This document shows positions 36,129-47,949 of a stretch of DNA of 64,000 nucleotides, piece by piece. A model generated the notes under the pieces. It saw only the letters and a program-made list of their open reading frames with translations, made no database searches and was not told where the DNA came from. Positions within the stretch are counted from its first letter, which is position 1; every line of letters starts with the position of its first letter. The position numbers and the translations under genes are program-made. Source of the stretch: Echinostoma caproni (taxonomy: Eukaryota > Platyhelminthes > Trematoda > Plagiorchiida > Echinostomatidae); contig UZAN01040123.1 in assembly GCA_900618425.1 (NCBI GenBank), positions 18,300 to 82,299 of the forward strand, in the 5' to 3' direction.

Positions 36129-39100
36129 GTAAGTAGCTGATTACAATTAACCGCCGATTTTGAGTCAAAATATAAATAATAGTTAAATACTAATAATTGG
36201 TAATCAACATTTTCATTTTATATTGATAGGAGCTAGTCCTTTTACAAAATCGGACATTCAAACATTTACAAAGCCTAATCACTGTTCGCATGTGAAATGA
36301 ACCCTTTATTTTAATTTACAACCGCATTCTTTGCTACGCTTAATAAGCAGAAAAACGAGTGAACATAAAGTTCAATAAGTATCACTGCATTTTGAGACTT
36401 ATATCCAATGCTAAAGAAGGCACACTCATGGAGTAATATATCAAAATGAAACAACGTATTACAATACCAAGTATGCAATCAACAGTTTCGATAGTTGCTT
36501 GTGATATCATACAAGTTGATTGATGCCAAAATCATTCATTGGAGAGCAATTAATCAATTTGTACAATATAACATGTATAATACTGAGATATGTAAACTCG
36601 GATCCAAAATATGATTACCTAAAAAGATAATAACAGTATGTAAAGGAATTCTACAAGTGAATTTTTAATTGGGTATAAATATTTATGAAACTGTCTATAT
36701 CTGATATAAAACCATGAGTAACACTGTATTTTGCTACTTACAATGTGCTAGTAGTACTTTGATAAATTCGATAACAAAAGGAATGTTGAGGTAGCCTAAA
36801 TGATGCTTGAAGTGTTTACGGATTTTAAGACATCTGTTTTTATTGATGTGTAATGTAGTACGAAAGACTTTTCGTTTCAAACCCATGTTGAGCAATACTG
36901 TGTGATACATCATGAAAATGAGTAGAAAGTGTCCATGGGTGTATCCGAATCCCAGCAAGACTGTTTACATTGTTCAAATACAAAAAAATGTTTTGTGTTT
37001 TGACCAATTTTTCTCTAACCGTAAAAACTACTCTTTAATAGAGAAGCCACACGAGAAAGCCTTCGGCTGTGTCACAACGAGATACTGTAATATTTTCGTC
37101 ATTTGGCATCAACATTTAAGTGTTCCATTAAAATTGGTAGTCTTGGTAGATAGTGAAAAGTCACCTGGTATATTCATCGTCCAATGGTGAATAAAATCTC
37201 ATTGACTCTAAACACACATTTCCTCTGTCCTTAGAAATAATTCAACCTAAAGAAGATTCGTTGTAAAAAGTGAAAAACTAATATTTATTGACATTCTTCT
37301 CCTTACGGTTGAACATTCCGTCATTTAGACAATACTGTGTAGACAATACTGTGGAAAAAATAGCAGAAAATGAAGTTTTTAGATGATCTCACTGGTGATA
37401 GTATGGTTGACTGGAGGAACTCAGAATTAGCTGTAAAGTAATGAGAATTCGAAATCTAACCTAAATTTTGATTTTGACAAGATAATCCGAACTTTTAAGG
37501 ACGATTTCTTTGGGTGGAGTTTTTCGATGGAAGTTATTGGATACTGAATTTCTTATTCATCGCTCGCCGAAAATGAACTGAATCGATCTCCTAGAAAGGA
37601 CCGTCAGACGAATCATCAATTAATAACCCCGGATTGAGGTGTTTGGCACAATGGCAATACAATCGCCCTCAGCTTGACGGAACCATAGTTCTAAGCCTGG
37701 ACGGTAGAAGGAACGCGCATTTCTGACTAGCTCTAATGTGAGAGCAACTCGAGTCAATTTTTTCTCGAGTTGACTGATTAATTTGAGGAACTGGGATTGT
37801 GACTGAAGGTGATGTCAATCCAGATCAGTTTTGGGAAATATTGTGCATATAAAAAACAAATATTACATAAAACATGTTTATAATGAATACTATTATAGAA
37901 CAGGCAGTAATTCTGCAAACCTTTCATGAGAGCATGAAATAGTCATGAAGAAATATCTAAAAGTTGCATTAAACTGTTGTAAAATATATATTTATTGCTG
38001 ATTACTGGCCAGAATAACCCAAAACCGTTAGAAAATCAAAGGAAATGAAAACTGTCGCATGAAATTTGTATTATATAACGATGAAAAGATAAAAAATCAA
38101 ACTTTCAACCGAAACACACGTTCTTTCACCCTAGTGCCAAAATGCATTGAAGCAGTTGCTTTGTTCAAATTCTATGAAACAATGGCCCTTTTGTAAAGCA
38201 GTGTCATGGTGTGTGCTAAGACTATGCTTGAATTGAAATCCGTTTAGTGTCGATGTTTGATTGCACCAATTAAGACTGAAATTACTTCATTGACCCGGAC
38301 AGTTTTAATAAGTAAAGAGGAGTTCACTATAATAATGGGGAAGTGTAAATGTTTTTTCTTTCGAATAAAATGATGGTTTCATGGAATTCACCATACAGTG
38401 ATCAGTGGTCCCATCATTCTGAGGATGGAGTTGTGAAAAGGCACAGGGTCCGCTGTTTAAATTTCGATGAGTGAAACTGGTGATCAAACTAAGGGCTACC
38501 GTTTGAACCCACTTGCAATCAACTTTAATAAAAATTGGTTGCTGCTCCAAAGCTGAGTTTTTGTTTCGAACTGCATGTATCACGCATAGGATAACTCCGG
38601 GTATAGTGTTTCAATAAGGGTTGTTTCAAAGCTAATGAACTGATCTAGGATCACTCTGCGAACAGGTCTATCATACGGCTTGCTAGAGGTAAGTTCTGCT
38701 GTTGGGGATACAAATAAGTTGAAAAGGGATTATTCATGAATGTACTGTCAAATGTACTCGTAACTCTGGTATGATTAGATTGTGATTATACAAAAGCTGA
38801 TGTCATTCTGGTATATTACTGACGATGTCTGGTGTAATAGGTCAATAAAAGGATTGGATAGAATTATTTACGAACGACAACACACATCTTTATCATGAAA
38901 GAATTTCTGAGTCAAATCATATCTCACTACTTTTGCACTTTGTAGACAGTAGACGTAACACGCGCAAATACGCTTCAGAGCTCAGCGGCGAGAACCGTGG
39001 ATGATATTGCACATATTCCCTATTGAATTGAATGGTTTAAATGACCACCGAACGTTGAGTTACACCCTCAGTGGTTATCATACCAGGAAACAACGTTTAC

Positions 39101-42100
39101 TTTTTTTCGAAGGTGCACAAAATAAGGGTTCAATCAACAAAAACCGCACTATTTTTCTGCTGTTTTTCAATACCGAGTGTGATTCGTGAATTGATTGATG
39201 ATTCTGTCAATGTAAATGGCACAGACGCATACACACAGACACACATAACAGATGCGTTTATACCAGAAAAACCTCACTCAGTAGAATAGATAAAGATCCT
39301 ACTGTGCAATTGCTCACAGATCGGTCTTCCGTCTTTCAACTAACCAAGCGAACACTTTAAAGTGTCCCGGTTATTAGCCATCCAAATGAGAATGTTCAGC
39401 ACAATCAGGATGTGAAACTGCGTCCGCACATTCAACGAGCATTCAGTCGGTTGTTGATAATAGCACAGACTCTGTCAGACAAAATTACTACTGTGCACAA
39501 GGCGAACCAACTGTGCTCGATTCAATGTACGCGAGAATTTGGTGACAAGAAGAATAAGCGAGCCAGAAAGGGGGAGGTGTGGGCTGCATTCCACAAAGCA
39601 AACGAAACACGTTGCCGCACAATTGGTCAGTTATTACAAATTAACCAATGCGAGCAAAGCTGTGCTGGCAGCCAATGCGGTTTAACTGGTAGATCCTGTA
39701 GTGCGTCAAAAGCGAGTATCACAATAATATTCTTTACTCTGTTCGAAGTTCGGACGTAACGGGACTCGTAGCACAAGAATTCGTGAGTCAAGCACAAAAT
39801 GAGAGGAAACTAGATTTCTGGACTAGGACTTTGTAATAACCACCCTTGAATACTATTATTATTATTTTAATTAATTTAGTAACAAAGGGAAAAGTGTAGC
39901 TCGTAAACGAATGTTTGCCGATTCTCTGTCTCCTACCTCCCAATTTTGTGATTTTTTATGAATTCTAGTAGATTGTATATAAAGAAACTCTTTCAAAGTA
40001 AAAATCTTGAGTTTTTAGTTAAAGCACTTGATTCGTTTGAAGTTTATTTATTGGGGTAAATCAATCGAGTAATAATAAAAAAAATTGCAATCGATGAGTG
40101 GCAAAATAACAGTTCGAGTTTATTTGTGATTTTCTTTGACAGACCTGGCGATATTTATCAAAACCATGGATATTTACTGCGTATTGTTGCGTTCAACAGT
40201 TTGTACTACACTGATTTTAGAAAAACTCAAGAAATTTTCCATTTTTCGCCTACCAAATTTTAGTTGTGTAAATTTCGAAATTGAAACGAGAGCATGAAAC
40301 ATACTTGAGAAGGAATCCATTGATAATTCGTTAAACGGTGCATTCGTTCTCCATAGTGATAAAATGACTGTAACCGGAGAAACAATTTTGATTCACCATC
40401 AGAAATGGCATCTTTGATTGTCAAGTTCAAACCATTACTCATTTCGCACACTCCCTGCTGCTGATCATTCACTTGATGAACAGAAGAAACATTTGGCTTG
40501 TTTATATTTATGATAAAACGAATAATCACTAGGTTTACGTCAGAGTTTGTTAATTCTCGACAACAGCTCCAAGAAGCTTATCCCACTGAAAACCACGGTA
40601 TGAACTGAGAATTGCATACCAAATGTGTGCACGAGGCACATTGAGGAAAAACTATGATTGGTACGTTTTGGTGATAGTTGTTCGATTCATCTGGAAGGAT
40701 CTGTTAATTTGATGTACGCGACTTGAGAGTCCTACCAATAGATTCGAAACACCGCCAGAAAAATTTGATTTGAGTTTGTTTCGATATTGCATTCTCATTG
40801 GGAGCAGCGAGCTAGACACATTTTCTTCAACAGGTTCCCTTCGGATGTGGATCCGATAATTTTCATGTTTGAATAACTGGTTTAATCTACATACTGATAA
40901 ACCAGCACCGATCCAAGAACATGTTTGATACAATGTCAGCTAATAAGTAGTCAATTCTTAGTGTTGAGCTCATCCCCTTCGTTCTACCAGATAGGATGAT
41001 TGATTTTGTCTAAATTCAAATGAAGCAAATGGAAATACTGATTGGGATTAGATGAGAACCTAAACCGGAATTCAGGAAGTTTGGGGGAATCCGTTTCTGA
41101 TAAAATAATGTTGGCTGTTTACTAATCTCATAATAACATGGAACAGATCAAACTGAAATTATCTTTCTATCAACTTTCGAAAATCTTGTTTATTCGTCAT
41201 CATAAACATTTTCTCATTAGACCCACGCACCAGTCTCCACCAAAACTGTGAATTTGTAAGCCGCTTCGATGCACCCCAGGTTCCTCATACAGGAACCCAC
41301 TGTAAACGTTCAGACATACAGGTTAATGCGCTCGATAATCTGTGTACATGTTTCAAATATGGAAGCACAGTAGGAGTGAGCACAACATGAATAATGAACC
41401 AAAACAACCCCGAGTGCATATCTGCATGATTGATCTGTATAGAGCCAAATCGAAATAAACCATTGTTCAAGCTGCGACTCTGTGTGGTTACGTAAGAAAA
41501 AGAAAGTGGAGACCCCTTTTGAGTGATTCATTGTATATGTAACTGCTCGAATATTACACAGAGAGATATCCCTCAAGAAAATTGTTTCTAGCACAATGAT
41601 AAATTTCACTGACAATGATGGTTTCAAAAATGAATGCGGTGTTCCGCTCCGTGCTCTTCACTCTAGAGAATGATTGATGTTTTCCAGGTTGGATGGAGAG
41701 TAGTTCATTAAACAGTCTTAGTGGAATATATGACAAAACATAATCATCACATACGAAACAAGCTTAATGACAAAATGTTCTGACGAATTCCTCAAAATAA
41801 AGGGAAACTGATGAATTTAAAGCCACTGTCATGGATACACCTAGGAAAAGTTGCTGTTTCTTTACATTTGATAAAACATATAAAGGAGTGCAAACTACCT
41901 TACAAAGGAAATTTCCAATCAAAGTTTGTCATACGATTTACAGAAAATGATGAATTCAGATGTCTTTGGTGGAACCAAAACACGTGACTTTCGGTGCTTT
42001 AAGTTAGTTACCTTTAGGATTACATAAAATTTTAGTTAATGCATTGTATAGCTACTAGAGCAAATGAAGCGTAGATATATTTCAAAACTGTGGCAAATGA

Positions 42101-43382
42101 ACTCAGTGGATGATGTCAACTGAACTCACGTAATACAGTCACTTAATATATAAATGCACCATCAAAGAGGACTGCCAAATATTTAAATTATATTATGTAT
42201 GATTTCCTATTTTATGCCCCCCTCCCCAAAACATCTTGATGGAACGCAAATCGAAATTTAACGTTTTGACACAACAAAGTGAATTGCATTGATAAATTTA
42301 TTATCATCTTTCATTTCTGCGTCTTATTAGTGTGGTTGATTGAAACTGCGAAACAAAACAGATCGTATTATATTTTAAGCAGTATTTATATAATGAATAA
42401 TTTGAAGAGCAGACACGTCTATGAGTTGAAACGAATCATTTGATCAAATGAATCATTTCAACTCTTATGTTTTTTACGTTTTACATGATCATGTAAATGT
42501 GCGTATGCAGCTGAATGAAAGCACAGGAAATTGATGGCTAATATCAATCCTACCCACACATATCTTCTTGTGTTGATGAAATGGATAGAGGAAAAAGATG
42601 TTTTACAATGAATACAATAACCGAATCTATGTAAACATCCTCACATTTTTGTTGACAATAGATGTTGTTTTGTTTTGTTTAAATAAGTACACAAACCGAT
42701 GACATGTTTACAGCAATAAAAAAGTGGTAGCATTCTGTTTCTCAGTACCACATCGATATATATTTTGAACAAACATTTGTCGCAGATTTCAGTAGTGTGG
42801 CGTGCTTCATGTTTATGAGTATGTTTAAAATATTTCAACATGGACACACATATATGTCAAGCATCATCCTAGAACGCGTCTTCCCTTTTCTTCCGATGAA
42901 ACGTTACCTTTTCACAGATTTCTCATCATCTCGTGACAAGTCTCAAAAGCTGAGCGCAAATCCGATCTAGGGATTGCCATGTTTGAAACATGAATTTTGC
43001 GTGATGCTAAGATTTACCGCACAGTTGTCTTGGATATGTGACAAAACACGATAATGAAGTGCGAAAATCTACTTCTGTAGACATGTTTGTACAACACTCC
43101 ACCGGTTGAAAGACAAATATTGAGAGCACCCACTTGCTGAACAAAATGTTTTCACAACTCCAGACTCATGTACTGTTGCGTTCTGGTCCTGAATATGTCA
43201 TCATCACCATCATCACCTTCCTCCCAACTTGACCTGGTGAATTGTGCTCAGATTCTTCACGTCTCTTACGTCATCATGCACGTAAAATAGACTAACAGTT
43301 TTCCATAAATCGTGCATAAAACTTAGTTGTATGATACGGATTGAACTGAACCTTCCTATCTTGTACTTTCTTTATGTTTCAG
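36129..43382. other. Long intron (about 7.25 kb), no exon supported
   Basis: AT-rich throughout. A 42-nt near-perfect inverted repeat lies at about 42426-42467. A GTAAGT at 38691 has no usable upstream acceptor in phase 0. Minus-strand ORFs at 40652-40933 and 41310-41736 look mildly protein-like but have no recognised motif, and a plus-strand ORF at 39412-39759 is Lys/Ser-rich without splice sites. Further exons of the gene may be hidden here. Confidence 0.5.
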
Positions 43383-43457
43383 TCACCAGCGATACGAGCC
43401 ACTCAGAATCCACCAGAACCCAACCCTGCCTCAATGTCCTTATCAAACCAAACTTAT
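43383..43457 (+). CDS. Linker exon between LIM D and LIM E
   Basis: A 75-nt exon between TCTTTATGTTTCAG and TAT|GTAAGC. In phase 0 it reads SPAIRATQNPPEPNPASMSL and SNQTY, Pro/Ser/Asn-rich. All three frames are open; phase 0 is chosen because the exon before it (36043) and those after it (43955, 45658) are all phase 0 at the join. Confidence 0.7.
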
Positions 43458-43954
43458 GTAAGCTGTTCCATTTTTAGTCGATGTTCCGTTTCTCCGGTTA
43501 GCCGGTTTGCAGTTCCACGTTGCGTAACATATCCACCCGGAAAGCGCCTTAGAGAACTAAGAGTACCGCATTTATTTCAAAATCAATTAATTTAACTTGC
43601 TGTCATTATTTTCCGTAATTCTCTACTGAAAGGCTCCTTGTTTGTTGCCAAATCAAAGTTTTAAGCAGCTTCTGAAGTAAATTAAAAGAATCTGAATTTA
43701 ACCAAAAAGATATCCAGTACAACTCGGATCAAATATAATCAATCATTTAGATCATTTGAACAGGTAAATATATTTAAAGTCTTTTTCCTTCATTACTGGA
43801 GTAGAGAAGTGAGCAGCCAGCAATACATACATAACTAATCAGTCAGTTGTTTCCGTTTTTCGCAGCTACATCCCTACCCACTCCCTCGTCAATGCATCAG
43901 ACAAATTACTATCTCTTCAAACGTGATGGATGTGTCATTTGTTTTATGTTTCAG

Positions 43955-44023
43955 ATCCAAGGAGTGCTTGTCACAGATACTAGAAAGCCTATGGAAGCTG
44001 TGGTTGATACCCCAAGACAAACG
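43955..44023 (+). CDS. Linker exon between LIM D and LIM E
   Basis: A 69-nt exon between TTTTATGTTTCAG and ACG|GTATAG, phase 0 at both ends, reading IQGVLVTDTRKPMEAVVDTP and RQT. The donor is weaker than its neighbours. A second acceptor at 43865 (TTTTTCGCAG) could make a longer or different exon. Confidence 0.6.
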
Positions 44024-45657
44024 GTATAGTTTCAAAAGTCATCATTTTTGGTGCAGTCTTCCAATGTGCTTTTGGAAAACTAAGCAGGGTCGAAATACGT
44101 CTAAAAAACTTTTCTTTGCTTAACCGATCGCCCATTTGGATCGTATTCAGATATCAGGAATTCACGGAAAACGAAATAATTTTGCCTTCTAAAAACCTCT
44201 TTTAAGGACTCGGGTTTCATGTTAACAAAATAATCTATACATTTTCGCGTAATCTTTCTCTACTCATTTATGAACTTTTCTAACTGGGATGATTATTACC
44301 TGTATCTTCTTTGTTTCGTGAAGTTAAGATTAGGTAATTAAAAAGTGATTTGGTACCAAATATTTTACCAAAAGGTATTCTTAAGGAAAAGATTGCTGCT
44401 CATTGAATATTCTTATATGAAATCAACATGAAGCCGATTTTGTTTTGTTTTGTTTTTCTCATTGATTGGTAGAAACCTAGCAATGTCTCCTTTGATTCGC
44501 AGTCAATTTGGATATGATAGCTCAATTAGCAGACTAATCGTAGGAAACATCTTCCTCGGTTGTTTTCAGATAAAGAAGTGGATAGGCATGGGTGGAGATT
44601 GTAAGCAACTGGGACTTTTTATTGAACATAGGAAGATAGAGGTGTAAGTCAAGAAGAATATTGATTAGTCCAGAGTCTGACAGTTTAATATTAGCTCCGA
44701 AATTCCTCGAGAATAATAAAACTATTTTTTGTAGTCAAATGGGACATTTATGACGTTTAGTGATAATCGTGGTCATGATATTCTGTTCTATCTTCGCTGA
44801 ATATCGTCAACCACGTCAAACGCGGAAGGGCAAATCAAGCAACCTCTCAGAATGGAGTGGGTGACATAACATTGCGTTGATCGTGTGATTCAAACCTGGG
44901 ATAGTAAAGATCCATGTGTATACTCCTCACTAAAATCGGGTCGATTAGCATACAAATGTATGCATTTATCCTTAGATAGAAGTTCTCTTCTTTAAAGCCC
45001 TTTAAGCATTGCGAACAGTAATTCTATTTAAATGCTTTACGTCCTGGAAGAACCATTCCGTGTTTCTAAATAAACGTTCTCGGTTTTACAATGTCTTTCG
45101 TAAAGTGTCTCTCGGGTCATAGTGGTTAAACGTTTAGAACGAGTTCAGTGATAATGAAAATGGAATTGTTCATTCGATTTATTTACGGAGTTGCACCTTT
45201 TGATGCGTTTTTTTCCAAACACACACACACGCACCAGCCAATGCCAATGATTACCACCAGGAAACAAATGACTGAAAAAAAGTACAAAAGCCTGGTATGT
45301 TACAAACGATAGCGGGTGATTAACCGTTTTTGCACACGCATAAAGTGCTTTTTCAAGGATTACCATTTCTTTTCTATTCATTTAGGTATATTTATCAGGC
45401 GATGAATTATCAACAGATGTAAATTAAAGAATTTTAATAGGACAAATTTAGTTGCATACTTTTCATATGCATTTATTTTATAAAACTTAAAAAATACAGT
45501 TTCTTGAAATTTAAAACTGTTAAGAAATTATCGTCATGGAAACAAACAATTATTTTCTTCTATCCAAATTTCCACCAAATTAGACAATCCAACTATTCAC
45601 CAGAGACAATCTATAAATTAAACTTGATTTTCCTAATATACTACTGTAATTTTTCAG
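44024..45657. other. Intron, nothing recognised
   Basis: AT-rich. An exon-like segment after GGTTGTTTTCAG at about 44568 (IKKWIGMGGDCKQ) lacks a phase-0 donor and was not accepted. Confidence 0.5.
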
Positions 45658-45753
45658 GACGGCTCGATCGACCACACGCTTGATATGATGCGATCGCCCA
45701 GTGCCTATACGCCTGTTCATTCCGAGGGCCGTCGTTCTACCTTGAAGTACCTT
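45658..45753 (+). CDS. Linker exon upstream of LIM E
   Basis: A 96-nt exon between TGTAATTTTTCAG and CTT|GTAAGT, phase 0 at both ends. It reads DGSIDHTLDMMRSPSAYTPV, HSEGRRSTLKYL. GC content is clearly higher than in the flanks. Joins LIM E exon in frame. Confidence 0.85.
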
Positions 45754-46304
45754 GTAAGTGAGAAACGGCATGAACAGGTTTTATTATAACGTTTTCCACT
45801 ACCCTTTACCGTTCAGTGATTATGTTTTATAATAGTGAAAAATAATAGGTTATCAACTTAATTATTTATATAGTATTTTGGGCCAGGAAACTGTAGTTAA
45901 AACCGCACAAACCACTTTAGGAACTTTGGAACAACAAGACTGGATTTCATCCACGTTTTACCTGCTCCAATTCCTTACGAGTAAAACATTTGACGAGTAG
46001 ATTTTATTTCTGTTGATTAGCGCACTGTTTTGATAGGTACAAAACAAACGTGAGTGGGTGAGAATATTGAGCAGTCAGGCTACATTAGTCTCGTTTATCA
46101 TTTTGTCGCAATCATATTCAAAGACACTATCAATGCACTAACTTCTAGTTCTTTTTTGCTTATGGATCTTGCGGCATTCCTGGGACTTGAGGCGTTCGTG
46201 AAAAATTTTGTTTCGGTCGCATACCTCTGCTCGTGTATAAAAAGCCATGTCAGACAAATGTACATGATAAAATATGTATTTACTTCTACTGTTTTCTTTT
46301 CAAG
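45754..46304. other. Intron, nothing recognised
   Basis: A 551-nt AT-rich intron. An ORF at 46054-46461 runs through its end into LIM E in the wrong frame and is a shadow. Confidence 0.75.
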
Positions 46305-46444
46305 AATCCGGCCGAAATTTCCGTGGAAAGTGGTTGCTGTTGCATCTGTGGCAAAAAGGTCTACATTGCTGAACGATTATTCATCTTGGATCGAATCTAT
46401 CACCGTAACTGCTTCCGTTGCCGAGCCTGTAACAATGTGCTCAA
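46305..46444 (+). CDS. LIM domain E, first-half exon
   Basis: A 140-nt exon between TTTCTTTTCAAG and GTACGT, phase 0 in and two bases out. It reads NPAEISVESGC, CCIC, GKKVYIAERLFILDRIY, HRNC, FRCRAC, NNVL. The ligand Cys at position 12 matches A, C and D. The extra Cys before it makes a CCC run. Closest relative is LIM D. Its partner follows after a 202-nt intron. Confidence 0.95.
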
Positions 46445-46646
46445 GTACGTCCCACACGTGACTGATGCATACTCCATGATAAAGTGTGATGAAGGATTTT
46501 TAAATGTTCCGCTGATGCGGTATTTGATGTCGTATTCTATGCAGCTGTGATTAGACAATTGCATCTACTTACAATCAAAAGAGTGTTCCTCTATACTCAG
46601 TTTCGCAATGACATGTGATCCTTTGACTAAACCTTTTCGGTTTCAG

Positions 46647-46720
46647 TATTGGAAGATATTCGGTACACGAGGATCAACCGTACTGCATTCCACATCACAA
46701 ACAATTGCTACGCTTGAGCA
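46647..46720 (+). CDS. LIM domain E, second-half exon
   Basis: A 74-nt exon between TTCGGTTTCAG and GTGAGT, entered after two bases and leaving one. The join reads NNVLNIGRYSVHEDQPY, CIPH, HKQLLRLS. Canonical C-x2-H final pair, and the GRYS core shared with D. The -PYCxPHxxQL ending resembles the EPLIN-type LIM consensus. Confidence 0.95.
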
Positions 46721-47267
46721 GTGAGTGACGTTTGTTGAAGAGCGAATTGGCTATCTTGAAATGGCTCGATCCACTGACATTACCGTCAGAGTAGTGCTTC
46801 AAAAGAGAGACAGACTTGTTTGTAAATATTTAATCAAACTCATCATAAACTTTTTGTATTTGGGTACTCCAGGGAATGCCTCTAAAATCCACAAATACTG
46901 AAATTCGTTATATAAATCCGTGTGTGATACAAACAATGTAGTTCTCTTCAACGGAAATCTCTCAATGCGTGATTGATTTCCATCAGAATTTCTTTCATTT
47001 AAAATCGACCTAATATGATTTACTGGGTGCAGTTACGCACTCAAAGATTTCGCTTTCATCTAGTTATAGTTTAGCAAAGCATCAACTGATCCGGGATAAT
47101 GTGCAACCGATTATTCAAAGACTATATCATTGGCTTTTGTGCGCTCTCACGCATATTAGTGAACAAAGCTAGTTTCCTGTGGTAAACACAACAAAAACGC
47201 TTGCAAATAAAGAAACAACGATAATCAAGCTCATTCAGTCCTTTCTTTTTGAATGTTCCCCTAAAAG
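46721..47267. other. Intron, nothing recognised
   Basis: A 547-nt AT-rich intron ending at a CCTAAAAG acceptor. Confidence 0.7.
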
Positions 47268-47353
47268 ACGCTCATTTTGGAGATCTGAAACCGCAAATTA
47301 TAAACGAGGAATTAACGAGGGAATACACAGAGCCGATAACTCCCATGGAGACG
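47268..47353 (+). CDS. Linker exon after LIM E (86 nt, duplicated cassette)
   Basis: An 86-nt exon between GTTCCCCTAAAAG and ACG|GTACGT, taking one base from LIM E and ending in phase 0. It reads AHFGDLKPQIINEELTREYT, EPITPMET. Same length and phases as the exon after LIM D (36043-36128) and alignable to it. Confidence 0.85.
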
Positions 47354-47634
47354 GTACGTGTTGATAAATGACTATTGATTTATTCTTGCTCTACGGAACG
47401 CTCTTTTGCTCAGATACTGTCTTCAATTATATAATTCGCATTTCACCCCAATATACTTGTGAGTAGTAGTGTAGAATAGTGGTTCATAAATGTTATTATA
47501 CACCAGTTTTCCTTAAGTTTATTCACGCAGTCTAATTAACCTATAAATTCAACCAGATGACACTAATGGATCAGCTGAATAACTGTGATCATATCGAGTT
47601 TGGAATGAAATGATTCCCTACTGAACCATTTCAG

Positions 47635-47724
47635 ATGACGACCAAAACTGCTATACCAACAAAGCCAAAATCTGAGCCTCAGACACCGATCACGCTGTAC
47701 CGACATGCCACAATTCCTGGAATG
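47635..47724 (+). CDS. Linker exon downstream of LIM E
   Basis: A 90-nt exon between CTGAACCATTTCAG and ATG|GTAAGT, phase 0 at both ends. It reads MTTKTAIPTKPKSEPQTPIT, LYRHATIPGM, rich in Lys, Thr and Pro. No domain seen. Confidence 0.85.
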
Positions 47725-47835
47725 GTAAGTTTGACGACGTCCAAACTAGAAAAACTTTTCCCTACCACTAACACGCTACAATCGCACGGATAGTGACATG
47801 TTCCACGTTTGCAATGGTATACTGTCCATTTTCAG

Positions 47836-47949
47836 TCACGCCCGGCTGGTGCAGCACTTCGTGCACCCAGTCGTATGGTTCACAGAGCGATGGCACAGCC
47901 TGTGGGGATCCGAGTGACCGAAACTCATTCGAAAATTGAACATTTGAGG
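47836..47949 (+). CDS. Linker exon downstream of LIM E
   Basis: A 114-nt exon between TGTCCATTTTCAG and AGG|GTGAGG, phase 0 at both ends. It reads SRPAGAALRAPSRMVHRAM, AQPVGIRVTETHSKIEHLR. Basic and Ala/Pro-rich. The intron before it is only 111 nt. The frame stays open to about 48093, so the donor is inferred from the phase and the GTGAGG match. Confidence 0.75.

Noticed and set aside
38600..38690. Strong GTAAGT donor in the long D-E intron
   Set aside because: No acceptor gives an open phase-0 exon before it.
41310..41736. Overlapping minus-strand ORFs of 105 and 60 residues as a transposon gene
   Set aside because: Mildly protein-like but no recognisable motif; too weak to call.
44568..44642. 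Segment after TTGTTTTCAG reading IKKWIGMGGDCKQ
   Set aside because: Neither GT option restores phase 0 needed by the flanking exons.
46054..46461. 135-residue plus-strand ORF over LIM E
   Set aside because: It reads LIM E exon in the wrong frame; the LIM frame has all zinc ligands.
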